Assembly: GCF_014396785.1 (NCBI RefSeq)
Contig: NZ_CP060718.1
Span: 1,942,501-2,006,500 of the forward strand
Length of the DNA: 64,000 nucleotides
From: Sphingomonas lutea
GTDB lineage: Bacteria > Pseudomonadota > Alphaproteobacteria > Sphingomonadales > Sphingomonadaceae
Reading direction: 5' to 3'
The translations under genes and the position numbers were made by a program. Under the pieces are notes generated by a model. It was not told where the DNA came from. It was given only the letters and a program-made list of their open reading frames with translations, and ran no database searches. Shown here piece by piece: positions 57,221 to 64,000 of this stretch (position 1 is the first letter of the stretch; every line of letters begins with the position of its first letter).

Positions 57221-57748
57221 TTAGACCACCTGCTCCGAATGGCCGTACACCAGCACCATCATGTGCGCTTGCTTGGGCTCGGCCGGAGCATTGGTGCTGG
57301 CCGCGAATTTCTCCGCCTTGGCCTCGTCGCAGCCGTAATCGGGCTTCACGCCGCCATGCGTCGCGACGATCTTGCAGCCCTTGACGCTGCCCGCGGCATC
57401 GATCGCCAGAGCCATGATTGATCCGCCGAGAAGCGTGTCACCCGGGTGCAGCTTTTTCACATCGGGAAGCTCGGCGCCCGGCGCGAAGCGGCGCTCGAAC
57501 GTGATCTTGGTGAACTGCTCGCTGTTGTCGGACTTGCCGGCCGCCTTGGCGTCCGCGCCTTCGACGGCGCAGACGTCAGCGCCGCTGATGCTCGATTCGT
57601 AACGGCAGGACTGCGGCTGGCCGTCGCCGGTCATGGTGACGGTGATCTTTTCCCACCACGGGCCGGTGGCGTTGAGCGGCGTTTCGGAAATCTGCGGGGT
57701 TGCCAATGTCGTCGAGGCGGCAAAGGCCAAAGCGGCGAGCTTGAGCAC
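57221..57748 (-). CDS. Exported protein of unknown function
   Basis: A 175-residue protein with an N-terminal signal peptide (LAALAFAASTTLATPQ). The mature part has four cysteines (QSCRYES, VCAVEG, GCKIVA, YGCDEA) that may form two disulfides, and the basic stretch ERRFAPGAELPDVKKL. I do not recognise a family. It is followed at some distance by the membrane-protein gene on the same strand. Confidence 0.72.
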   Translation of the reverse strand: MLKLAALAFAASTTLATPQISETPLNATGPWWEKITVTMTGDGQPQSCRYESSISGADVCAVEGADAKAAGKSDNSEQFTKITFERRFAPGAELPDVKKLHPGDTLLGGSIMALAIDAAGSVKGCKIVATHGGVKPDYGCDEAKAEKFAASTNAPAEPKQAHMMVLVYGHSEQVV

Positions 57749-57878
57749 GTCTCACACTCCTAATCGTGCCCGCCTACTCCAACGGCCTTTCGGGCCGCCG
57801 CCACCTGATTCGCCTAACGCGCGAACGTGCTTTTGGTCCCGGCCGCAAAATATCGGTTCGTCGATTCTGCCGTGCGGC

Positions 57879-58268
57879 CTAGCGCCGTGCGATCATCCGC
57901 TCGACCGCTTCGTGCCGGGTTTTCTCGTCGCCCGCGGTGCGCTCGATCTCCTCGATCACGCGCAGCAATTGGTCCTCGGACAAATGCTCGATGCCGATGA
58001 ATTCCTTGCGTGCACGGCCCACTGCGCGGATCAATTCGTCGAGCTTGGCCTGGATCGCCGAGGCGTCACGGTTCTGCGCATTCTGGATCAGGAACACCAT
58101 CAGGAAGGTGACGATCGTGGTCCCGGTGTTGATCACCAGCTGCCACGTGTCCGACCATTTGAAGATCGGCCCCGTAACCGCCCAGACGATGATGATCGTC
58201 AGCGCAATGGCAAAGGCACTGGTGCGTCCCGTCCACGCCGCGACGGCTTTGGCGATCTTGTCGAACAT
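57879..58268 (-). CDS. Low-affinity iron permease family protein
   Basis: A 129-residue inner-membrane protein. Two helices (FAIALTIIIVWAVTGPIF, TIVTFLMVFLIQNAQNRDA) precede a charged helical tail (DASAIQAKLDELIRAVGRARKEFIGIEHLSEDQL). The block WQLVINTGTTIVTFLMVFLIQNAQNRD is the family core. Substrate unproven. It overlaps no neighbour; six bases separate it from the glycosyltransferase. Confidence 0.87.
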   Translation of the reverse strand: MFDKIAKAVAAWTGRTSAFAIALTIIIVWAVTGPIFKWSDTWQLVINTGTTIVTFLMVFLIQNAQNRDASAIQAKLDELIRAVGRARKEFIGIEHLSEDQLLRVIEEIERTAGDEKTRHEAVERMIARR

Positions 58269-58274
58269 GTTGCT

Positions 58275-59435
58275 TTACCCCCTGTGCACGACGGCCCGGT
58301 CCAGGGCGTCGAGATATGCTGCCGCGCTCGCATCTACGCTATACGGTTCGGCGATGCGTTGCAGCATGGCGCGGTCGCGCGGCCGGTCGAGCGTGGCCAG
58401 GATCGCCGCGGCGGTCGCTGCCGGATCGTCCATCGGCACGAGCATTCCGCCGTCGCCATTCTCGAGCAATTCGACCGATCCGCCCGGGCAGCGCGTCGCG
58501 ACCACCGGCAGCCCGGCGGCCAGCGCTTCGATCAGCACCGCCGGCGATCCTTCGAATGCCGACGTCGAAACCAGCAGGTCGGCCGCCGCCATCCATGCTC
58601 CGACGTCCGGCACATTGCCCGGCAGCTGCACCGCATCGGCAAGCTTGAGCCGCGCAACCTGCTTTTCCAGGTCGCCGCGAAAGCGACCCTCGCCAAGGAT
58701 GATCGCCCGCACCTCGCGCGTCCGCCGGACAATCGCGATCGCCTCGATCAGAACGTCGAACCGTTTCTGCCACGCCAGCCGCCCGACGCCGAGGACCAGC
58801 GGCACCCCGCCTCCGATCCACGGGTGGCCCGGCGTTCGCGCAAGGCACGCGGTGAACTGCGGGGTGATCGCCGGGTTGGGCAGCACCACGCAGCGTTCGG
58901 GGCGCCGCATGTCGGCGCGCAGGGCCGCGGCAGTCTCGCCCGACACCGCGATCACCAGGTCGGCGCGGTCGTACAAGCGCCGCCGGGTCGCGCGTTCGAC
59001 CGGCTCGAACAATCGCTTGAACGGCCGCGACCAGGGAAAGTCGCGGCGCGGATGCCGGCTCGCGCGCAACGCCACGATCGGCTTCGTCTGCACTTGCCGC
59101 GCCGCCCGCAATGCCGGTCCGTGGACCGTCGTGATCCCGGCCAGCAGCACATCGACCGGATGCAGGGAAAGCCACTCCCGGAGGGCCGCCCATCCTTCGA
59201 ACATCCACGGCTTCCACACGGGCTTGGTGCTGGGGTCGAGGACGCTGAGCTTCACTGCGGGGTCGAGCAAACGGTCGACATCCCCGCCTGCGCGCAGCGC
59301 GACGAAATGCACCTCCCGCCCCGCCGCCGCAAAGGCGTTGGCCAACGTCACCAACCGCCGCTGCGCCCCGCCCGCGTTGAGCGAATGCACCACGACGGCG
59401 ATTTTCTGGGCCGCGGGGAATGGATCGGTCGACAT
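58275..59435 (-). CDS. Glycosyltransferase family 4 protein
   Basis: A 386-residue GT-B transferase. The N-terminal VVHSLNAGGAQRRLVTLANAF and the C-terminal donor site VGRLAWQKRFDVLIEAIAIV and EGSPAVLIEALAAGLPVVATR (E-x7-E) fit GT4. The acceptor is unknown; polysaccharide or glycolipid assembly is usual. Confidence 0.93.
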   Translation of the reverse strand: MSTDPFPAAQKIAVVVHSLNAGGAQRRLVTLANAFAAAGREVHFVALRAGGDVDRLLDPAVKLSVLDPSTKPVWKPWMFEGWAALREWLSLHPVDVLLAGITTVHGPALRAARQVQTKPIVALRASRHPRRDFPWSRPFKRLFEPVERATRRRLYDRADLVIAVSGETAAALRADMRRPERCVVLPNPAITPQFTACLARTPGHPWIGGGVPLVLGVGRLAWQKRFDVLIEAIAIVRRTREVRAIILGEGRFRGDLEKQVARLKLADAVQLPGNVPDVGAWMAAADLLVSTSAFEGSPAVLIEALAAGLPVVATRCPGGSVELLENGDGGMLVPMDDPAATAAAILATLDRPRDRAMLQRIAEPYSVDASAAAYLDALDRAVVHRG

Positions 59436-60354
59436 TCCGTGCGCCTAACAGCCCGTGGCGAACGTTGTCAGCCCCGCCCCAAAACCAAATCGCGCTGCCG
59501 CTATTCGCAAGCCATCACTTGGGCTTCACCACGCCTGGCGCGGAAGCGGGCTGTCGGACGCACCACCCAGCCGCCAGACGATCGGCTTCTGATATTTGCC
59601 CGTGATCGCGCGTCCCACTCGTCGCGGGCCGTCTCGAATCGCGCCCGCAAGCGAAACAGCGCGCAGCTCTGCTCATCAAGAGCGTCCGCGCGGACCGCAA
59701 ACAGAAATGGGGGCCGGCATTGCTGCCAGCCCCCACTGCGCCGAGCGAAGGATCTGCCGGTGTTCGCGACTTGGACAACGCCGGCCCGAAGGCCAATGCC
59801 GTCCCGTCCTCGATCCTGGCTCACCAGCTCAGGCGTCGCATCCCACTGGACTGCTCTCTCCGGGGGAGAAGCCCGGCCTCTCTACCTGACTGCGCGGCCC
59901 GAGGGTTCGCTGGTCTTTCGAGTGGCGGGCCGGCCGTGAGGCCAAGCCGTCCGATGTTCCGCGGCCCTTCTTGGGTCGGTCACTCGTGCGTCCCGCTTTG
60001 CTTCCGGCGATCCGAAGACCGCTGAATGCCGCGTCGCGCTTGAGGAAGACCAACTCTTCCGGCGCCTCTTCCCGGCTGGCCCCGTCTCCGCTTCCGAAAA
60101 AGCTTCGACATTGCCTGCCGGCGGAGATCGGAACTTTGGTCCCTGCCGCACCCGTCTGGCCGTTGCCGACTTTCCGGGGAGGCCGGGAACCGCTGTCCCG
60201 ATCACCCAGCGACAATGCACCTCGCCCCCTAGTCGGGGAAGCGGAATCTTTAGGGAGAAGCCTGTGGAAAACGGGGATATCGGTAACAACAACGGGAACC
60301 TTTTTCGAAGCGCCCTTTATTGCTCGAATCGCCCGCGCCCCCTACCTCCGCCAA
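59436..60354. other. Gene-poor region upstream of the helicase gene
   Basis: About 920 bases in which I cannot support a gene. Several open frames exist on both strands, but none has a family signature, a ribosome-binding site in a good place, or consistent codon use. There is a stem TGGGGGC/GCCCCCA near 59707-59734 without a T-tract. Confidence 0.45.
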
Positions 60355-62646
60355 GTGCCTGAATCCTCTGCCCTCTCTCCCGAACCCGCCTATCTCCAGG
60401 GCCTTAATCCGCCACAGCGCGAAGCCGTGCTGACCACCGACGGCCCGGTGCTCGTGCTAGCCGGCGCGGGCACGGGCAAGACCGCCGCGCTGACCGCGCG
60501 CCTCGCGCACCTCATTGCCACGCGCCGCGCCTGGCCGAGCCAGATCCTCGCCGTCACCTTCACCAACAAGGCCGCGCGCGAGATGAAGGCGCGCGTGTCG
60601 GCCATCTCGGGAGGCGCAATCGAGGGGATGCCGTGGCTGGGCACCTTCCACTCGGTTGCCGCGCGCATGCTGCGCACCCATGCCGAGCTTGTCGGCCTGC
60701 AATCGAACTTCACCATCCTCGACACTGACGATCAACTGCGCGTGCTCAAACAATTGATCGCCGCTGCCAATCTCGACGAAAAGCGCTGGCCCGCGCGCCA
60801 GCTCGCGGGTCTCATCGACCGCTGGAAGAACCGCGGCTGGACGCCAGAACAAGTGGACGCCGGCGAGGCGGAAGCCTTTGCCGCCGGACGCGGGGCGGAG
60901 TTATACGAGCAATATCAGGCGCGGCTGCGCACGCTCAATGCCTGCGACTTCGGCGATCTTTTGCTCCACATGCTGCGCATCTTCCGCAAGCACGACGATA
61001 TTCTCGAACGGTACCGCGACCGCTTCCGCTACATCCTGGTCGACGAATATCAGGATACAAACCAGGGCCAGTATGAATGGCTCAAGCTGCTTGCCGAGCC
61101 GCGCCGCAACCTGTGCTGCGTCGGCGACGACGATCAGTCGATCTATTCGTGGCGCGGCGCCGAAGTCGCCAACATCCTCCGCTTCGAACGCGACTTTCCG
61201 GGCGCCGCGGTCATTCGCCTCGAACAAAATTACCGCTCGACCAGCCACATCCTCGCCGCCGCCGACGGCCTCATCGCGCATAACAGCGGTCGCCTTGGCA
61301 AGACCCTGTGGACCGACCGCGGCGACGGAGAGAAAGTACGCGTCATCGGCGTGTGGGACGGCCCGGAGGAAGCGCGGCGGGTCGGCGAGGAGATCGAAAG
61401 CTTCCAGGCGCGCGGCGGTTCGCTCGACGACATCGCGATCCTTGTCCGCGCGCAATTCCAGACGCGCGAATTCGAAGAGCGCTTCATCGCCATCGGGCTG
61501 AGCTATCAGATCATCGGGGGCTTCCGCTTCTACGAGCGCGCCGAGATCCGCGATGCGATCGCCTACCTCCGGCTGATCGCGCAGCCCGCCGACGATCTCG
61601 CCTTCGAACGCATCGTCAACCAGCCCAAACGCGGGCTCGGCGACAAGGCGGTCGCCGCGATCCACCGCCACGCCCGCGCTACCCAGCTGCCCCTTCTGAT
61701 GGCCGCCGCCCAGATGCTCGACAGCGACGAAATGACGCCTCAGGCGCGGCGGTCGCTGGGGCGCTTCGTCGGCGACGTCATGAGCTGGCGCGACAAGGCC
61801 GGCTCACTCCCGCATCCCGAATTGGCGCGCATCGTCCTCGAAGAATCGGGTTACACAACGATGCTCCAGGCCGACCGCTCGGCGGAAAGCGCCGGCCGGC
61901 TCGAAAACCTTGCCGAGCTCACGCGCGCGATGGAGGAATATGAGAATCTCGGCGCCTTCCTCGAGCACGTGTCACTGGTCATGGACAATGACGAGGCGCG
62001 GCAGGGCGAGCGCGTGACGATCATGACCATCCACGCCGCCAAGGGCCTCGAGTTCGACACTGTTTTCCTCCCCGGCTGGGAAGAAGGCGTGTTTCCTTCG
62101 CAGCGGGCGATGGACGAGGGCGGTCTCGCCAGCCTCGAGGAGGAGCGCCGCCTCGCCTATGTCGCGATCACCCGCGCGCGTCGAAAAGCGACGATCTTCC
62201 ACGCCGCCAACCGCCGCATCTACGGCCAGTGGACCAGCTCGATCCCCTCGCGCTTCCTCGGCGAACTGCCCAAGGAAAATATCGACGAGGGAACAACGAT
62301 GACCGGCGGCGAAAGCCTGTGGCGCGCGCAATGGAGCGAACGCACCGACCCCTTCGCCCACCTCGCCGCCGCCCAATCCAACCGCGCCAGCACCCGCGGT
62401 CCCGGCTGGCAGCGCGCCAGCCGCGGCGGCACCTTCAACAGCGAACCGCAGCGGGTGATCGAAGCCCGCGCCTCGGCCGTCTCCCTCGGCAACAAGGGCC
62501 GCGACGACCTCGCGCTCGGCCAGCGCGTTTTCCACGGCAAGTTCGGCTACGGCACCATCGCCGTCATCGAAGGCAACAAGCTCGAAATCGACTTCGAGCA
62601 CGCCGGCCGCAAGAAAGTGTTGGACAGCTTCGTCAGCGCGGGCTGA
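60355..62646 (+). CDS. uvrD: UvrD/PcrA-type 3'-5' DNA helicase
   Basis: Superfamily-1 helicase of 763 residues. Motif I is LAGAGTGKTAALTAR, II VDEYQDTNQ, III DQSIYSWRGAEVANIL, IV LEQNYRS, V TIHAAKGLEFD and VI YVAITRAR. The C-terminal tail (HGKFGYGTIAVIEGNKLEIDFEH) is the usual UvrD end. GTG at 60355 (VPESSALSPEPAYLQGLNPPQREAV) is preferred to an ORF start 384 bases upstream. Repair of DNA and removal of Rec proteins are the expected roles. Confidence 0.95.
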   Translation: MPESSALSPEPAYLQGLNPPQREAVLTTDGPVLVLAGAGTGKTAALTARLAHLIATRRAWPSQILAVTFTNKAAREMKARVSAISGGAIEGMPWLGTFHSVAARMLRTHAELVGLQSNFTILDTDDQLRVLKQLIAAANLDEKRWPARQLAGLIDRWKNRGWTPEQVDAGEAEAFAAGRGAELYEQYQARLRTLNACDFGDLLLHMLRIFRKHDDILERYRDRFRYILVDEYQDTNQGQYEWLKLLAEPRRNLCCVGDDDQSIYSWRGAEVANILRFERDFPGAAVIRLEQNYRSTSHILAAADGLIAHNSGRLGKTLWTDRGDGEKVRVIGVWDGPEEARRVGEEIESFQARGGSLDDIAILVRAQFQTREFEERFIAIGLSYQIIGGFRFYERAEIRDAIAYLRLIAQPADDLAFERIVNQPKRGLGDKAVAAIHRHARATQLPLLMAAAQMLDSDEMTPQARRSLGRFVGDVMSWRDKAGSLPHPELARIVLEESGYTTMLQADRSAESAGRLENLAELTRAMEEYENLGAFLEHVSLVMDNDEARQGERVTIMTIHAAKGLEFDTVFLPGWEEGVFPSQRAMDEGGLASLEEERRLAYVAITRARRKATIFHAANRRIYGQWTSSIPSRFLGELPKENIDEGTTMTGGESLWRAQWSERTDPFAHLAAAQSNRASTRGPGWQRASRGGTFNSEPQRVIEARASAVSLGNKGRDDLALGQRVFHGKFGYGTIAVIEGNKLEIDFEHAGRKKVLDSFVSAG

Positions 62647-62678
62647 AACGACGCAACGCTTTTTCGAGAGGTCCATCC

Positions 62679-64000
62679 ATGCGCGCCTGGCTTGTTGCGT
62701 CCCTCCTCCTCACCGCCCCCGTCGCGCTTGCCGCCCAGACCGTGGAAACCCGCACCGTCGGCTCGGCAACGCTCCAAAACGTCCCCGCCATCCCCGCCGA
62801 CGTGAAGGCGGCGGTGCAGCGTTATCAGAATTACCGTGAGGCAGTATTTCGCGATTGGCTGCCCGACGGGACGATGCTGATTACCACGCGGTTCGGCGCG
62901 ACAAACCAGGTGCACCGCGTCGCCGCCCCCGGTGCTGCGCGAACGCAATTGACCTTCTTCGAAGAGCCCGTCGCGGGGGCCGAGGTGATCCCGGGCACCA
63001 GCCGCTACGTCCTGTCGCGCGATACGGGCGGCGACGAATGGTTTCAGTACTTCGCCACAGGCCCGACGGGCGAGCCCGTTCAGCTGACCGAACCCGGCAC
63101 GCGCAACCTCTTCAACGTGTTCTCAAAGGACGGGCGCCTCATCGTGTGGAGCCGCGCGACCAAGGGCTCGCCCGATTATGCGATCCTTGCCGCCGACCCC
63201 GCAGATCCGACCAGCGGCCGCGTGGTCTTTCAGGGCAAGGGCAGCATCTCCCCCACCGACATCTCAGCGGACAAGCGCCGCGTGCTGATTGGCCGAAACA
63301 TCTCCAACCGCGAAACGCGGCTGTCGATCCTCGATTTGGCAACCGGCCAAGCGACCGAGCTGCCGTGGACGAGCGAGTCGGCGCGTTACGAAAGTGCGCG
63401 CTTCACCCCCGACGGCCGCGGCGTGCTGGTCATCACCGATTACCGCAGCGACCTCCGCCGCCTGGTCGAGATTGACCTTGCCAGTGGAAGCCGGCGGGCG
63501 GTGTCGCCCGACCTCAAATGGGACGTCGAAGCCTTCGACATGACCGACGACGGCCGCATCCTCGCCTATGTCGTCAACGAGGACGGCTTTTCGCGACTGC
63601 GGTTGATTGACCGCGCGAGCGGGCGCGAGTTGCCGCAGCCGCAGCTGCCCGGCGGGGTGCTGAGCGGCCTTGGGTTCTCGCCCGACGGCTCGAAGCTCGC
63701 GCTGAGCATGTCCACCGCACGATCGGCCGGCGATGTCTGGTCGCTGGATGTCGCAAGCGGCACGCTGACCCGCTGGACCAATTCGGAACTGGGCCCGCTC
63801 GATCCGAAGACGCTCGCCGAGCCGCAGCTGGTCCGGTTCCCCAGCTTCGACGGGCTTTCGGTCCCCGCCTTCGTCTATCGCCCGGCCGGCATCGCCGCAG
63901 GCACGAGGACACCGGTGCTGATCGACATCCACGGTGGCCCGGAAGCGCAGACCCGCCCGATCTGGAACCCCGGCGCGCAATATTTCGCGAACGTGCTCGG
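62679..64000 (+). CDS. S9-family (prolyl oligopeptidase) exported peptidase, 3' truncated
   Basis: The gene runs off the window after 440 codons. A signal peptide (LVASLLLTAPVALA) is followed by a seven-bladed beta-propeller with WD-like repeats (NLFNVFSKDGRLIVWSRATKG, KRRVLIGRNISNRETRLSILDLATG, DDGRILAYVVNEDG). The alpha/beta-hydrolase domain begins at PVLIDIHGGPEAQTRP with the oxyanion HGG motif; the catalytic Ser, Asp and His are beyond the window. It starts 32 bases after the helicase stop. Confidence 0.9.
   Translation, partial: MRAWLVASLLLTAPVALAAQTVETRTVGSATLQNVPAIPADVKAAVQRYQNYREAVFRDWLPDGTMLITTRFGATNQVHRVAAPGAARTQLTFFEEPVAGAEVIPGTSRYVLSRDTGGDEWFQYFATGPTGEPVQLTEPGTRNLFNVFSKDGRLIVWSRATKGSPDYAILAADPADPTSGRVVFQGKGSISPTDISADKRRVLIGRNISNRETRLSILDLATGQATELPWTSESARYESARFTPDGRGVLVITDYRSDLRRLVEIDLASGSRRAVSPDLKWDVEAFDMTDDGRILAYVVNEDGFSRLRLIDRASGRELPQPQLPGGVLSGLGFSPDGSKLALSMSTARSAGDVWSLDVASGTLTRWTNSELGPLDPKTLAEPQLVRFPSFDGLSVPAFVYRPAGIAAGTRTPVLIDIHGGPEAQTRPIWNPGAQYFANVL

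Noticed and set aside
57633-59939. A 768-codon plus-strand open frame
   Set aside because: It runs antisense to the glycosyltransferase, iron permease and secreted protein, which all have clear signatures; composition is that of a shadow frame.
59971-60354. N-terminal 128-residue extension of the helicase
   Set aside because: The residues are unlike any UvrD N-terminus; GTG at 60355 gives the family start.
59436-60354. Possible RNase P, tmRNA or SRP RNA in the empty region
   Set aside because: None of the diagnostic motifs for these RNAs could be found on either strand.

Overview
The window reads as a high-G+C alphaproteobacterial chromosome, most likely a sphingomonad (Sphingomonadaceae or close relative). 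Support comes from the F0 operon with split b and b' subunits and no F1 genes beside it, an RpoH-type CTTG-N17-CCTATAT promoter before dnaK, the rpsF-rpsR-rplI operon with an arginine-rich S6 tail, a DUF6456/XRE pair, an RcGTA-like head-gene cluster, and several intergenic palindromic repeats. This is inference from gene content; no database was searched.

Layout. 1-2.5 kb: end of an MFS symporter and an AI-2E-family permease. 2.5-17.3 kb: a phenylacetate catabolic region (paaA, B, C, E, I, G, Z) running on one strand into an aromatic aminotransferase and a 2-oxo-acid dehydrogenase (fused E1 alpha/beta plus E2), with an acyl-CoA dehydrogenase, an aminoglycoside-phosphotransferase-like protein and an SDR between paaG and paaZ. 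Together these could carry phenylalanine through phenylpyruvate and phenylacetyl-CoA to ring cleavage. 17.3-19.4 kb: a cyclic-nucleotide-sensing flavoprotein coupled to a CBS protein. 19.4-21.8 kb: ATP synthase F0. 22-25.8 kb: YdbH-YnbE-YdbL envelope module. 25.9-34 kb: radC, purB, a PAS-GAF protein, dnaJ, dnaK, fabG, fabD. 34-39.8 kb: amino-acid permease, Rieske oxygenase, polyproline lipoprotein, ribosomal proteins, a disordered acidic protein. 39.8-47.4 kb: regulators, tRNA-Val, cysQ, an SDR, an L,D-transpeptidase and an outer-membrane beta-barrel. 47.5-53.3 kb: a methyltransferase next to a truncated gene-transfer-agent/prophage head module (terminase small, terminase large, portal, small membrane protein, protease; no capsid or tail). 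53.4-64 kb: hemerythrin, DUF1801, trimeric autotransporter, AraC regulator, iron-permease-like protein, glycosyltransferase, UvrD-type helicase and the start of an S9 peptidase.

Two observations stand out. First, two copies of an about 115-130 nt element lie exactly 2400 bases apart (50737-50866 and 53137-53264), one on each side of the terminase genes. They differ mainly by compensatory changes within hairpin stems, so they look like a structured RNA of unknown family, encoded on the strand opposite the head genes. Second, at least seven genes are broken by what look like single-base losses at G/C homopolymers (eight sites: paaC, ydbL, the permease, the S24 repressor, the beta-barrel twice, the methyltransferase, and the AraC regulator). 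The uniform pattern points to homopolymer under-calling in the assembly rather than true decay; I annotate these as single genes with a marked frameshift.

A mobile palindromic repeat (core near GTCCTGAGCGAAGTCGAAG) appears between paa genes and also inside reading frames, including the E2 linker and the terminase, where it is translated in frame.
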